Made by a program: the position numbers and the translations under genes
Part shown: positions 27,295-35,928 of the stretch, one piece after another
How positions within the stretch are numbered: position 1 is the first letter of the stretch
How the letters are laid out: each line of letters starts with the position of its first letter
Notes under the pieces: model-generated
Told to the model about the DNA's origin: nothing
Seen by the model: only the letters and a program-made list of their open reading frames with translations
The model's database searches: none
Source: Vagococcus salmoninarum
Lineage (GTDB): Bacteria > Bacillota > Bacilli > Lactobacillales > Vagococcaceae
Direction: 5' to 3'
Length of the DNA stretch: 64,000 nucleotides
Assembly (NCBI RefSeq): GCF_003987495.1
Contig: NZ_NGJU01000010.1
Coordinates: 1-64,000 of the forward strand

Positions 27295-28374
27295 ATGAAA
27301 AAAGTAAGATTAGGGTTAGTAATAATGGGAGCGCTTTTATTAGTAACCGGTTGTCAGGCAGATGAGAAAAAAGAGGCAGAGGGGTCAACGTCAGAAATTA
27401 AGACTGAAGAAAGGGCAGCAGACTCGACGACTGATGGAACTAGTGGTGCTTCTGAAGCAACAACTTTATCAGTTCCAGCGGGGACATTAGCAATTCGTCA
27501 GTTGTATACAGCGCCACATGGGGATAAATCTTTTGCTGTCACAACAGTTGTGATGGATGGTGACAAAATCTTACTAGCTGAAATGGATGAATTCCAGTAT
27601 TTAAATAAAGCTGAGTTTGAAGGCGTACCGAATTCAGATGGTGGTTTCGGTGAAAATTATCCTGAAGGCTTAGTTTTAAGTTCAAAATTAGTGAATGATC
27701 AAGCTTACAGTGAGATGATGAAAGAAAAAGGCCAGGCGACTAAAAAGTATTCAGAATCAATGTCAGCTATTATGAACCACGTTAAAGGCAAAACTATTTC
27801 TGAGTTAGAAAAACTAGTTGAAACGGATCCTGTGACTGATGTCATTACGGGAGCGACTTTTGCTGATGCTAACGGCTATCTGCAAGCAGTTATTGATACT
27901 GCTAAAAACGGGTATGGTTTAGCTGGCCTTAAAAATGACGACACAGAATTAACTTTAAGCCAAGTTTACGGCGCACCACATGGCGACAAATCATTCTCAG
28001 TGACTAGCATCGCTAAGGCTGGCGATAAAATCGCTGCTGTTTACACTGATGAGTTTCAATTTCTTGAAGCAGGGGACGTTCTAGGGGTTCCGAATGCCGA
28101 TGGTGGCTTCGGTGAGAATTTCGCCAAAGGGACTGTCTTAGTCTCTAAAATGACGAATAATCCAGCTTATAGTAAGATGATGACGGAAATGGGGAAAGCC
28201 ACCCAAGAATATGCAGAGTCGATGACGGCAATTCTAGAATACGCTACAGGTAAAACTGTCAAAGAAATCGAAGAGGATTTAAAAGCCAATGAAGAAATGA
28301 CCGACGTCGTAACGGGAGCTACTTTCAGTGACACAACAGGTTACGTTAAAGGGATTGTAGAAGCGGCTAAGTAA
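27295..28374 (+). CDS. PplA-like lipoprotein with two FMN-binding repeats
   Basis: A 359-residue lipoprotein: signal peptide with lipobox LVTGC (Cys about 20), a low-complexity Glu/Ser/Thr linker to about 58, then two homologous repeats of about 145 residues. Each repeat opens APHGDKSF, has PN(S/A)DGGFGEN in the middle and ends with Asp-Val-Ile/Val-Thr-Gly-Ala-Thr. Those sevenmers (residues 182-188 and 337-343) fit the ApbE/FmnB flavinylation motif Dxx(S/T)GAT, whose last Thr would carry FMN. Listeria PplA of flavin-based extracellular electron transfer has the same layout, so an electron-carrying surface flavoprotein is likely. No ndh2, fmnB, eetAB or dmkB gene is next to it. It has its own promoter and terminator. 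Confidence 0.82.
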   Translation: MKKVRLGLVIMGALLLVTGCQADEKKEAEGSTSEIKTEERAADSTTDGTSGASEATTLSVPAGTLAIRQLYTAPHGDKSFAVTTVVMDGDKILLAEMDEFQYLNKAEFEGVPNSDGGFGENYPEGLVLSSKLVNDQAYSEMMKEKGQATKKYSESMSAIMNHVKGKTISELEKLVETDPVTDVITGATFADANGYLQAVIDTAKNGYGLAGLKNDDTELTLSQVYGAPHGDKSFSVTSIAKAGDKIAAVYTDEFQFLEAGDVLGVPNADGGFGENFAKGTVLVSKMTNNPAYSKMMTEMGKATQEYAESMTAILEYATGKTVKEIEEDLKANEEMTDVVTGATFSDTTGYVKGIVEAAK

Positions 28375-28393
28375 CAAAGACAATAAAAAAAGC

Positions 28394-28427
28394 AAAGACC
28401 GCTAACGGATAATTAGCGGTCTTTTTT
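28394..28427. terminator. Bidirectional terminator, 12-bp stem
   Basis: AAAGACCGCTAA pairs with TTAGCGGTCTTT. The minus-strand neighbour's stop codon (28415-28413) lies inside the stem. Confidence 0.9.
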
Positions 28428-28999
28428 AGCTTTATTTTGGTGGAAAGGTAATTTTTGATAATACTGTTGGTGCTGTTCCTTGATACCAAGGCGGATACTA
28501 GCTAAAAAGTCGTTTTTTGACTGTGGTGAAAAAGGTTGTGAAGAGACTTGACTATAATAAGCCTGTTCGTAGGTAGTCGTTAAACGTTGTAATGGTTTTT
28601 CCCAGTCTGGATTTTTCAAACTTAGCAGCTTAACATAGTCAGCTAAAGTTTGATTCCTTTCCCGGGGAATCAGTCGTTCCAATTGCTTTAACAATCGGTA
28701 GTAAGCGTGTTGGAACTCTTTCGGTGGAAACCACTTGTTTCGTAATAATAACCAATACCAGCGGACTAATTCTGACATGACTAAGAAGAATAAAAGGATC
28801 ACACTTGAAACAGTTAGTAATTGCCACTGATAAGTAGCGAAAAATTGTTTTAAATCAAACTCTTTATTATCAGGAGTCTGTGGGGTGTCAGTGGCACCGG
28901 CTTCTGACTCATTTCTGTTAGAGTCACTTTCTTCAGTCGAGTTAGTTGGATTAGCAGGTGTCCCTTCTAGTGTGTCGTTATCATTCGTTGTGGCAAAGA
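28413..28999 (-). pseudogene. Frameshifted C-terminal part of transglutaminase (DUF4129-like)
   Basis: This frame continues the transglutaminase gene read from 30672 but is offset by one base from it. From about 29000 it reads a Thr/Asn/Glu/Ser-rich linker of about 60 codons (NDNDTLEGTPANPTNSTEE and onward). A membrane helix follows (LLTVSSVILLFFLVMSELV), then a cytoplasmic tail containing a DUF4129-like element (LERLIPRERNQTLADYVKLL). It has no ribosome site of its own; the first GTG (28802) lies inside the membrane helix. The linker-helix-DUF4129 order is what normally follows a TgpA-type transglutaminase domain, so the two pieces are one gene broken by a single +1 frameshift near 28990-29005. 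Joined, they give about 750 codons, close to family length. Confidence 0.75.
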
Positions 29000-30672
29000 T
29001 TATGAGCTGCTAATAAGTTCGTTTGTTCGGGGTTATTAAAAGATTTAGTCGGTTCAAAAGGGACCCAGCCAATCCCTTCAAAAAAGACTTCTGGCCAGAC
29101 GTGAGCATCTTTATTGCGGATTTCATAGGTTTTTAAGCCATTGCTGTCTTCCTGAACTAAAGTTCCTGGCGCAAAGCCCTTGGCCCAACGAGTTGGAATA
29201 TCAATCGTTCGTAAGAGCACAACCATAGCCGAGGCGAAATGTTCGCAGTAACCAATTAAGGAATCAAATAAAAAGAAATCAACGTAATCGCGATTGTCAG
29301 GAACAGACTCAGCATTTTCTAGTGAATAAGTGAACTCACCTTGTAGCTTCAAATAAGTCTCAATCCTTTTAACTCGTTCATAATCGGATTGACTGTCTTT
29401 TGTCAGCTCTTCAGCGAGCTCTCTCACCCGTTCAGGTAAGTTCTCAGGTAATTGCGCATAAGCAGCTTCTTCGCCTTGTTTAAAGGCTGAGGCAGCTTGT
29501 AAATCGGCAATCGAGTAATCAGGTAGTTGGTAAGAATAATTAACTGTCGAAAAAGCATTGTAATTAAAAAGTTTTGTATTGACTCGCTGAGTACTAGGAA
29601 CATAGGTGATTTCAGGAAAGCCTAGAGATGTTTCGGAATTTAAAACATCCCAAGTCACTTTACCATAAGGCAGAGGTAAATAAGGAATGCTTCTTTCCGG
29701 AGAAATTTCAACCTTTAAGGAATCTTCTAAATAGTTCGTATAAGTATCCCCTAAGATCAAAGGCGATTCCGTCATAGTGAGGCTAGAATAGTTAGTATTA
29801 CTCCAACCAGAACCGGAATAAAGGTTTTTCGAGTCGACTCGCCAGTAATGGCTTTCACTTTGTTTAGCAGTGAAAACTAAGCTCTCATCAGGAATTATTG
29901 GGCCACCTAAGGTTGAGTCGTCTTCACCAAAACCAGTTTGGCCAATGGAACCTCCCCGGCCTCGTCGTAAAATCCCGTAAAAGTCTTTTGCTTGGAGGTC
30001 ACGGCGGAGCTGGTTCGTTTCTTTGAGGACTTTAGTATGGAGGGCAGTCTGTTTAACTGGAATCCACCAAGCCAAAGTGGCAATCACTATGAGGGATATT
30101 AGACTAATGCTACTTTTTAATAAAAAGTTTTTAAGCGGCAAGTCTTGCATTTGTTCTAAGTAAGCAAAAAATAAGGCAGCCCCAATTAAAGTAATCAGCT
30201 GGGGTGTCACATTAGTATAATTGACAGCGGCTAAAGTTAACAAGTAGCCTAAAGAAAAGAAAAAAGCCGTTAGCCAATGGTGATAATTAATAGCAAGTCG
30301 TAAAAATAATAAGCTAATACTCAAAAAAATCAGGAGTGCTAATAGTTCTGGAAAATAACTAGCGTTGCCATTAATCACTTGTGAAATGTTATTTTTTAGT
30401 TCGTTAGCTAAACTTTGAAACCAATTTTTAGCCACTTGGTTACTAAAAGGGAAATAGTAATACACGGTGATAAAAAAGCTACATAAAAGTAAGGGCACCG
30501 TTAGCCACTTTTTCCGGAAAATAGTTAAGGTCAAAGCAACAATGATAATAAAGCTATAATAGGGCCAAGGGGAGTCTAAGCCGTTTGCTTCAGTAAAGGG
30601 TCCCACGATAGTCAAGAGCATCAGACTAGCTAAGAAACTATGACTTGCTTTCAGAATAAAGTCTTTAAACAT
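28981..30672 (-). CDS. TgpA-like membrane transglutaminase (truncated by frameshift)
   Basis: A 563-residue product as read: about seven N-terminal membrane helices (DUF3488/TgpA type, residues about 10-205), an extracytoplasmic domain, and a transglutaminase-like core. Catalytic Cys476 is in GYCEHFASAM and His524 in DAHVWPEVF, followed by WVPFEPT. The last residues (NLCHNE) look like out-of-frame reading, since the missing C-terminal helix and tail are encoded in the next frame. The family is thought to process or cross-link cell-surface proteins; its substrate is unknown. AAAGGAGC precedes the ATG. It is third in a moxR-DUF58-tgpA operon, the standard trio. Without the tail the protein may still fold but loses its last membrane anchor. 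Confidence 0.85.
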   Translation of the reverse strand: MFKDFILKASHSFLASLMLLTIVGPFTEANGLDSPWPYYSFIIIVALTLTIFRKKWLTVPLLLCSFFITVYYYFPFSNQVAKNWFQSLANELKNNISQVINGNASYFPELLALLIFLSISLLFLRLAINYHHWLTAFFFSLGYLLTLAAVNYTNVTPQLITLIGAALFFAYLEQMQDLPLKNFLLKSSISLISLIVIATLAWWIPVKQTALHTKVLKETNQLRRDLQAKDFYGILRRGRGGSIGQTGFGEDDSTLGGPIIPDESLVFTAKQSESHYWRVDSKNLYSGSGWSNTNYSSLTMTESPLILGDTYTNYLEDSLKVEISPERSIPYLPLPYGKVTWDVLNSETSLGFPEITYVPSTQRVNTKLFNYNAFSTVNYSYQLPDYSIADLQAASAFKQGEEAAYAQLPENLPERVRELAEELTKDSQSDYERVKRIETYLKLQGEFTYSLENAESVPDNRDYVDFFLFDSLIGYCEHFASAMVVLLRTIDIPTRWAKGFAPGTLVQEDSNGLKTYEIRNKDAHVWPEVFFEGIGWVPFEPTKSFNNPEQTNLLAAHNLCHNE

Positions 30673-30689
30673 TGACGTGCTCCTTTCTA

Positions 30690-31733
30690 TTAGGAATAAT
30701 ACAGATCGATTTTCTGCTGAGGACGGACTAAGATGACAAAAATGTTCTGCTCCGTATTGTCTAAGAGCTCTTCTAAATAGTTCGTCATGTCTGTTGTGAA
30801 AATCACTAGTTGATTTTTCTCAGGGAGACTGGCTAATAAGCTAGTTAAAGCTTGAACTTCGTCAGTGATTGGCCGGACTTCAGCGAAATTAAGTAAGGTA
30901 GGGTCAGAAATTAGTTTGTTTTTATCAGTCACTAACTTCACCGACGAACAAGCTAAGGCTTCTTGGTACGTTTGTTGAAAGTCATAAAAAGCCCCTAAAG
31001 TCGTTTCGAAATTTGGGTTAGCGAGACCATAAAAAGCGAGACTAATCGCGTTTTTTAGTTCTTTTTCAACTTCTTTTACAATGTAAGTTTGTTTCTTGGC
31101 TGAGAGTTTCCAATCAATGCCGTGATAGTCTTCGCCATCCCGGAAAGGTTTGAAGGCTTTAAGTTGAAAATTATCCATATGGTCAGCTATTAATAATTTT
31201 TTGGAAGCTGTTGAAAGTCGCTGATAAATTTTTTCTGCCAAGACGCCTTGTTCTTTAGGTAGGACGACAATGTGAGTATCTAATTGAATGAAGCGCTGAT
31301 GCTTTAATAAACCAAAATAATCAGTCACTGTCAGCTGAATGAGTGGGTTTGGATACGTCCCCCGAGGTAAAAAAGCTAAGTCCCATTGGCAAGCGTGATT
31401 AGCGTAAGTCACTCGATAAGTGTCACCAGCAATCAGTAAGTCTCCAGTCAGTTGAACAAGTGAAGATAAGGCTTGATATTTATAAGATAATTCAAGTATT
31501 AACGGTTCCTTTGAGCCTTTCGTAAAAATGATTTCTTTTGAAGATTTAGGGATAAGTTGTTTCAAAGGTAGGAAAATAATCAGGGTGGAAGAAAGTAACA
31601 GTACTAGAAAGAAATAAAAAGTCAGCCAAAAAATTAACTGATTAAAAATACTAGCTAGACTTAACAAGGCAATCAAAAATAAGAGCCAGAGAAGATTATT
31701 GATCAGAGCGCCTTTTTTTTGTTTTATTTTCAT
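30690..31733 (-). CDS. DUF58 domain protein
   Basis: A 347-residue protein with two N-terminal membrane helices (about 12-55) and the DUF58 signature FKPFRDGEDYHGIDWKLSAK at about 195-214. The C-terminal part resembles a von Willebrand A fold. DUF58 proteins accompany MoxR ATPases and TgpA-like transglutaminases and may serve as substrate or partner. GTGAGGGA lies just upstream of the ATG, overlapping the end of moxR (stop 31739-31737), so translation is coupled. The downstream transglutaminase starts 17 bases after its stop. Confidence 0.88.
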   Translation of the reverse strand: MKIKQKKGALINNLLWLLFLIALLSLASIFNQLIFWLTFYFFLVLLLSSTLIIFLPLKQLIPKSSKEIIFTKGSKEPLILELSYKYQALSSLVQLTGDLLIAGDTYRVTYANHACQWDLAFLPRGTYPNPLIQLTVTDYFGLLKHQRFIQLDTHIVVLPKEQGVLAEKIYQRLSTASKKLLIADHMDNFQLKAFKPFRDGEDYHGIDWKLSAKKQTYIVKEVEKELKNAISLAFYGLANPNFETTLGAFYDFQQTYQEALACSSVKLVTDKNKLISDPTLLNFAEVRPITDEVQALTSLLASLPEKNQLVIFTTDMTNYLEELLDNTEQNIFVILVRPQQKIDLYYS

Positions 31734-31736
31734 TAG

Positions 31737-32693
31737 CTAGTCCCTCACTGGTATCGGGACAGAAGCTTGGACATCAGCTAGAATTTTTTCAATGGCATTG
31801 GGCTGCTGTTTGTAGTTGTTTGCTAAAATCAGGCGATGACCAAAGACTGGCAAAATTAATTTTACGAAATCATCAGGTAAACAATAATCTCGGCCTTCTG
31901 TAACGGCTAAAGCTTTAGCAACTTGTAAAAAGGCCATTGAGCCTCGTGGGCTAATGCCTAGCTTAATTTTAGGATGAGTCCGAGTTTTATGAACGAGAGT
32001 TAGTGCATAGTCGATTAAGACCGGACTGACGTAAACTTCAGTCACAGCTCGTTTCAACGCTCTAATTTCCGTTTTTTCTAATAAGGGGTGGACTTTAGCT
32101 AAGCGTGCTTGGCGATTTTCTTTAGTTAATAATTCTTTTTCCTCTTCAAATGTAGGATAACCGATTTTTAGATTAAGTAAAAAGCGATCTAACTGAGCTT
32201 CAGGTAGAGGATAAGTCCCTTCGTAATCGAAGGGGTTTTGGGTTGCTAAAACAAAAAAGTTGGGACTTAAAGGGTAAGTTTTACCATCAATCGTCAACTG
32301 TTTTTCAGACATTGCTTCGAGTAAAGCCGCTTGGGAACGAGGGGTTGTCCGGTTGATTTCATCGGCAATTAAAATATCAGTAAAAATAGGCCCTGGATGA
32401 AAATCAAACTGTTGTTGCTGATCGTTAAAAATCGAGACACCTAAAATATCACTAGGTAATAAATCCGGAGTAAACTGAATGCGAGTGTAAGCAGCTTGTA
32501 CCGCTTTAGCAAAAGTTTTAACCAGCATTGTTTTACCAACACCAGGAATATCTTCAAAGAGAATATGGCCGTCAGCTAAAAAAGCTGCGACGGTTAGTTT
32601 GATTGTGTCACGTTTGCCGATAATCACGGTTTCAATTTCATTAATTAATAAATCAATTTTATTTTTATTAGATAACTGTTTAATATTTTCCAA
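31737..32693 (-). CDS. MoxR-family AAA+ ATPase
   Basis: A 318-residue AAA+ chaperone-like ATPase. Walker A is DIPGVGKTM (about 48-56), Walker B LIADEIN (Asp111, Glu112) with the family helix TTPRSQAALLEAM. The C-terminal lid has the SPRGSMAFLQVAKALA motif. MoxR proteins are thought to assist maturation or assembly of partner complexes. The start is TTG at 32693, seven bases after GGAGGCG; no better codon exists. First gene of the operon with DUF58 and transglutaminase. Confidence 0.9.
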   Translation of the reverse strand: MENIKQLSNKNKIDLLINEIETVIIGKRDTIKLTVAAFLADGHILFEDIPGVGKTMLVKTFAKAVQAAYTRIQFTPDLLPSDILGVSIFNDQQQQFDFHPGPIFTDILIADEINRTTPRSQAALLEAMSEKQLTIDGKTYPLSPNFFVLATQNPFDYEGTYPLPEAQLDRFLLNLKIGYPTFEEEKELLTKENRQARLAKVHPLLEKTEIRALKRAVTEVYVSPVLIDYALTLVHKTRTHPKIKLGISPRGSMAFLQVAKALAVTEGRDYCLPDDFVKLILPVFGHRLILANNYKQQPNAIEKILADVQASVPIPVRD

Positions 32694-32807
32694 GTCAACG
32701 CCTCCATCAATTAATAATACTTCCTATTTTAAAGGTTAAGTTAGTGAACTACAAACCATAAGGGTTAAATTATCAGAATATTAAGGAAAGAAGGGCTGGA
32801 AATATTC

Positions 32808-32836
32808 TTGACAGTTGCCTAGATTTACTATAAATT
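32808..32836 (+). promoter_or_regulatory. Consensus promoter for the 104-residue protein
   Basis: TTGACA (32808-32813) and TAAATT (32831-32836) with a 17-base spacer, 31 bases before the start. Confidence 0.7.
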
Positions 32837-32867
32837 TAAATGAGCTTTATTAAAAGGAGTTATTTAG

Positions 32868-33182
32868 ATGGAAATTTCAACAATCGAGGAGTTATACAAA
32901 GTCTTGCGCCGTCGGAAAAGGGACTATCTTTTTTCAGGACCGGTCTTAGACCGCTTGAGTTATTTAAATCAACAAACACTGAATCAAAAAGAAGAAATGA
33001 TGTGGTATTTAGGCGGACCCATCTATTGGTGGATCAATCAACGAGCCCGCAAGAAAAGTGATTTAAAATTCGGGATTTCAAAAATCGAACGAAAAATAAT
33101 CCATATTATAAGTAATTACGAAGTTACTCTAAAAAATGAACAGTGCTATTTAGTCGAGAAAGAATCGTTAACTAATGATTAA
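32868..33182 (+). CDS. Unrecognised 104-residue protein
   Basis: I do not recognise it. The product is hydrophilic and basic with no membrane segment or signal peptide. It has LYKVLRRRKRDYLFSGPVL near the N-terminus and GGPIYWWINQRARKKSDLKFGISKIERK in the middle, with a short Trp-rich patch. AAAAGGAG precedes the ATG and a consensus promoter precedes that, so it is a real, probably well-expressed gene. It lies between the divergent moxR operon and rimM, and could be cotranscribed with rimM (76-base gap). Confidence 0.65.
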   Translation: MEISTIEELYKVLRRRKRDYLFSGPVLDRLSYLNQQTLNQKEEMMWYLGGPIYWWINQRARKKSDLKFGISKIERKIIHIISNYEVTLKNEQCYLVEKESLTND

Positions 33183-33258
33183 TCTAGTAAGTTTCCCTTA
33201 GCAATGTTACAATATGTAATGAATTTAAGGGATTTCCCTGAGAAAAAGGAGCTAAATC

Positions 33259-33783
33259 ATGATAGATTATTATAATGTTGGCAAAATAGTAAATACCCAA
33301 GGCATTAAAGGTGAAGTTCGCGTCATTTCAACAACGGATTTTGCAGAAGAGCGCTATAAAAAAGGACAAGTCTTACACTTGTTCCAAGATAAGAAACAAC
33401 CTGTAGCCTTAACAATTCGTTCTCATCGCAAACATAAGAATTTTGACATCGTTGCTTTTGAAGATCACCCAAATATTAACGACGTTGAAAAATACCGAGA
33501 CGGCATTTTAAAAGTGACTGGTGAGCATTTAACAGAATTACCAGATAATGAGTTTTATTACCATGAAATCGTTGGTTTAGTAGTCTTTGATGAAAATGGC
33601 GTTGAAATGGGAAAAATCAAAGAGATTTTGTCGCCAGGCGCAAATGATGTCTGGGTTGTCCAAAGACCTGGCAAGAAAGATGCCTTAATTCCCTACATTG
33701 AATCGGTTGTTAAGAAGATTGATTTAGCTAATAAAGCCGTTCACGTAGAAATTCCAGAGGGGTTATTAGACGATGAGAATTGA
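33259..33783 (+). CDS. rimM: 16S rRNA processing protein RimM
   Basis: Helps mature the 30S head near S19. The 174-residue protein has the N-terminal RimM domain ([20 protein letters not shown]) and a C-terminal PRC-barrel ([33 protein letters not shown]). AAAAGGAGC precedes the ATG. Its end overlaps trmD by 11 bases, so the two are translationally coupled. Confidence 0.97.
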   Translation: MIDYYNVGKIVNTQGIKGEVRVISTTDFAEERYKKGQVLHLFQDKKQPVALTIRSHRKHKNFDIVAFEDHPNINDVEKYRDGILKVTGEHLTELPDNEFYYHEIVGLVVFDENGVEMGKIKEILSPGANDVWVVQRPGKKDALIPYIESVVKKIDLANKAVHVEIPEGLLDDEN

Positions 33784-34528
33784 TGTCTTAACTCTTTTTC
33801 CGAAGATGTTTACTGGACCTCTGACAGAATCGATTTTAGGGAAGGCGATTGCGAAAGAAATCGTCGATGTCCACTTGACTGACTTTAGAGATTTTTCAGA
33901 TAACAAGCATCAGCAAGTTGATGACTATCCATACGGTGGTGGAGCTGGCATGTTGTTAAAAGCACAACCAATCTATGCCTCTTTAGCTAATATTGCAGAA
34001 GCTAGCCCTAAAACTAAAAAACGAATTGTGCTGCTAGACCCAGCTGGTAAAAAGTTTGATCAAAAAATGGCAGAAGAATTTGCTGAAGAAGAGCATTTAA
34101 TTTTTATTTGTGGTCACTATGAAGGTTATGATGAACGGATTCGAAGTTTCGTGACTGATGAAGTCTCTTTAGGTGACTATGTGTTAACTGGCGGTGAGCT
34201 TGGGGCAATGGTGATGATTGATGCAACGGTCCGTTTATTACCAGACGTCCTAGGGAATGATGAATCAGCTAAAGGTGACTCTCATTCTACAGGGTTATTA
34301 GAACATCCTCAATATACCCGACCAGCTGAATACTTAGGAATGGAAGTGCCTGAAGTTATTCGAAATGGCAATCATAAATTAATTGCTGAGTGGCAACTAA
34401 AAGAGTCTTTGCGCCGAACGTATTTACGCCGACCAGAGATGTTAACTAAAGTTGCAATGACAGCTGAGATGGAAAAACTATTAGCTGAAGTCATTGCTGA
34501 AGAAAAGACTAATAAGTCAGAGATGTAA
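33773..34528 (+). CDS. trmD: tRNA (guanine-N1-)-methyltransferase TrmD
   Basis: Methylates G37 of tRNAs to prevent frameshifting. A 251-residue SPOUT-family enzyme with the trefoil-knot segments [23 protein letters not shown] and [15 protein letters not shown], and a C-terminal helical domain. The ATG at 33773 lies inside the end of rimM. Complete. Confidence 0.97.
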   Translation: MRIDVLTLFPKMFTGPLTESILGKAIAKEIVDVHLTDFRDFSDNKHQQVDDYPYGGGAGMLLKAQPIYASLANIAEASPKTKKRIVLLDPAGKKFDQKMAEEFAEEEHLIFICGHYEGYDERIRSFVTDEVSLGDYVLTGGELGAMVMIDATVRLLPDVLGNDESAKGDSHSTGLLEHPQYTRPAEYLGMEVPEVIRNGNHKLIAEWQLKESLRRTYLRRPEMLTKVAMTAEMEKLLAEVIAEEKTNKSEM

Positions 34529-34539
34529 AGAATTTCAGC

Positions 34540-34568
34540 TTTACAAGTAGTTAAGCCTGTGTTAAACT
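34540..34568 (+). promoter_or_regulatory. Internal promoter and short leader before rplS
   Basis: TTTACA (34540-34545) and TAAACT (34563-34568) with a 17-base spacer, identical hexamers to the rpsP promoter. The leader holds AGTGC-AAAA-GCACT at about 34576-34590. Confidence 0.55.
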
Positions 34569-34657
34569 ATTTGAGTGAGTGCAAAAGCACTTAACTATTA
34601 CGATATTCCGCTGTGAAGAAACTCATATGAATGTTTGGAATAAGGGAGAAAGATAAA

Positions 34658-35005
34658 ATGAATCCATTAATCGAATCAATCACGAAAGAACAATTACGTA
34701 GTGATATTCCAGCTTTTCGTCCTGGGGACACTGTACGTGTTCACGCGAAAGTTGTCGAAGGTACTCGTGAGCGTATCCAGTTATTTGAAGGTGTTGTTAT
34801 TAAACGCCAAGGAGCTGGAATTAGCGAGACTTACACAGTCCGTAAAATGTCTGGCGGTGTTGGGGTAGAACGTACGTTCCCAGTCCACACTCCTCGTGTT
34901 GCTGAAATTGAAGTTATTCGCTTTGGTAAAGTTCGTCGTGCGAAACTTTATTACATCCGTGAACGTCATGGTAAAGCAGCTCGTATCAAAGAAATGCGTC
35001 GTTAA
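34658..35005 (+). CDS. rplS: 50S ribosomal protein L19
   Basis: A 115-residue large-subunit protein at the subunit interface. It starts [31 protein letters not shown] and ends ARIKEMRR, the expected L19 termini. An in-frame ATG at 34631 is upstream of the AGGGAGAAAG ribosome site, so 34658 is used. It has its own promoter but may also be read from rimM-trmD. Confidence 0.97.
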   Translation: MNPLIESITKEQLRSDIPAFRPGDTVRVHAKVVEGTRERIQLFEGVVIKRQGAGISETYTVRKMSGGVGVERTFPVHTPRVAEIEVIRFGKVRRAKLYYIRERHGKAARIKEMRR

Positions 35006-35025
35006 TTCAACGTTATTGTTTGAGC

Positions 35026-35057
35026 AAAGAACCCTTGAGAAATCAAGGGTTCTTTTT
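35026..35057 (+). terminator. Terminator after rplS
   Basis: AAAGAACCCTTGA and TCAAGGGTTCTTT pair around GAAA, then T run. Confidence 0.9.
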
Positions 35058-35314
35058 GTGTTGTGTCGTTATATTGTTTAGGGGGAATTGATGCTTTAAC
35101 TTTTTTTACATATAGTAATAACAAGCATCGATTGACCTTAGATCACATAACAAATTTGTCATAGCTAATAAAAAAAGACTCCAACAAGAGTCTTTTTTTG
35201 AAATTTATTTGACTGTTAGTCGATATGTAGAAACGGAAACAGGAACTTTCTTCTCGATCAAAGCTAGTCTAGAAAGAATCTTTGCGCTAAACAAGCACTT
35301 GAAGTTAAGTGACT
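35058..35314. other. Gap between rplS and a small membrane protein gene
   Basis: No gene is supported. A bidirectional-looking hairpin, GACTC/GAGTC flanked by A7 and T7, lies at 35170-35199. A 38-codon minus-strand frame ending at about 35209 is open but has no start or ribosome site. Confidence 0.4.
35170..35199. terminator. Hairpin terminator, A7-stem-T7
   Basis: AAAAAAAGACTC/GAGTCTTTTTTT around CAACAA. Works in either direction and probably ends the minus-strand small membrane gene. Confidence 0.75.
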
Positions 35315-35491
35315 CTAATTATTGTCTTTAAATAATTCTTCATTGGCTTCCTTGTAATAGTCAGGATTAATGTCGTCAGTTACTTTTTTTCCTAATAAAG
35401 TGGCATAACTAGCGCCGATGCCTAAGAAGCCTAAAACAAGTGCCACAGGGACGTAAAAGCTTTTCTTTTGATACCATTTGGACTTTTCCAT
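35315..35491 (-). CDS. Small single-span membrane protein
   Basis: A 58-residue protein with a short basic N-terminus (MEKSKWYQKKS), one membrane helix at about 12-34 and a polar, acidic C-terminal tail (KKVTDDINPDYYKEANEELFKDNN). Family not recognised. AGAGGTG precedes the ATG at 35491; a GTG at 35500 overlaps that site. Confidence 0.65.
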   Translation of the reverse strand: MEKSKWYQKKSFYVPVALVLGFLGIGASYATLLGKKVTDDINPDYYKEANEELFKDNN

Positions 35492-35531
35492 AGTAATCAC
35501 CTCTTTATCTTGATTAACATGATGGCGGTAA

Positions 35532-35886
35532 CTTAATTCTTACAAGTTAGTCACGATTGGAAAATGCTCCTTTTCAGATGGTGAAATGTTAGAAGGGACT
35601 GATTTGATTCTAAATTCAAGGGATGACTTTATAAAAAATAGCAGAATCAGTCATTTGAATTACGATGAATCAGCATCAGAAGGATTAATTCTTAGTTAGT
35701 TACCTTCTTTTTTAGAAAGTAACTCCCAATATGAACAATATGAGCCGAAAAATATTTTTTTCTTCAAAAATAAAAACAGGAAGAGATTCAGGTTCTTTAG
35801 AACCCTTATCAACCTACGAGGAGTTCTATTGGATTCTAGTTAAGGAACATAACTGGCAGATTATTTATGCTGGCTTTTTAAATTAG
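35532..35886 (+). pseudogene. Decayed remnant of an unknown gene
   Basis: Two open stretches in different frames read like one broken protein. 35532-35696 gives about 55 codons (with GKCSFSDGEMLEGTD, DDFIKNSRISHLNYDES), ending at a TAG. 35731-35883 in another frame gives about 51 codons ending STYEEFYWILVKEHNW then IIYAGFLN and a TAG. Neither has a ribosome site, and stops separate them. The Trp/Tyr-rich ending resembles the last strand of small secreted or lipoprotein domains, but no family can be named. This covers most of an otherwise gene-free gap of about 430 bases. Confidence 0.45.
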
Positions 35887-35892
35887 AGATTG

Positions 35893-35922
35893 AAAAAGCC
35901 TCGTCTACTGATTGACGAGGCA
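35893..35922 (-). terminator. Terminator of the DUF3592-like gene
   Basis: On the minus strand GCCTCGTC/GACGAGGC, then TTTTT, eight bases after the stop codon. Confidence 0.8.
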
Positions 35923-35928
35923 GGAAAA

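Noticed and set aside
28985-29005. Programmed prfB-type frameshift
   Set aside because: The slippery CTT T is present, but the next codon is TGC rather than a stop and there is no upstream stimulator, so a plain frameshift is more likely.
35206-35319. Reverse-strand open frame of about 38 codons with a protein-like ending
   Set aside because: No start codon with a ribosome site, and a frame of this length can be open by chance.
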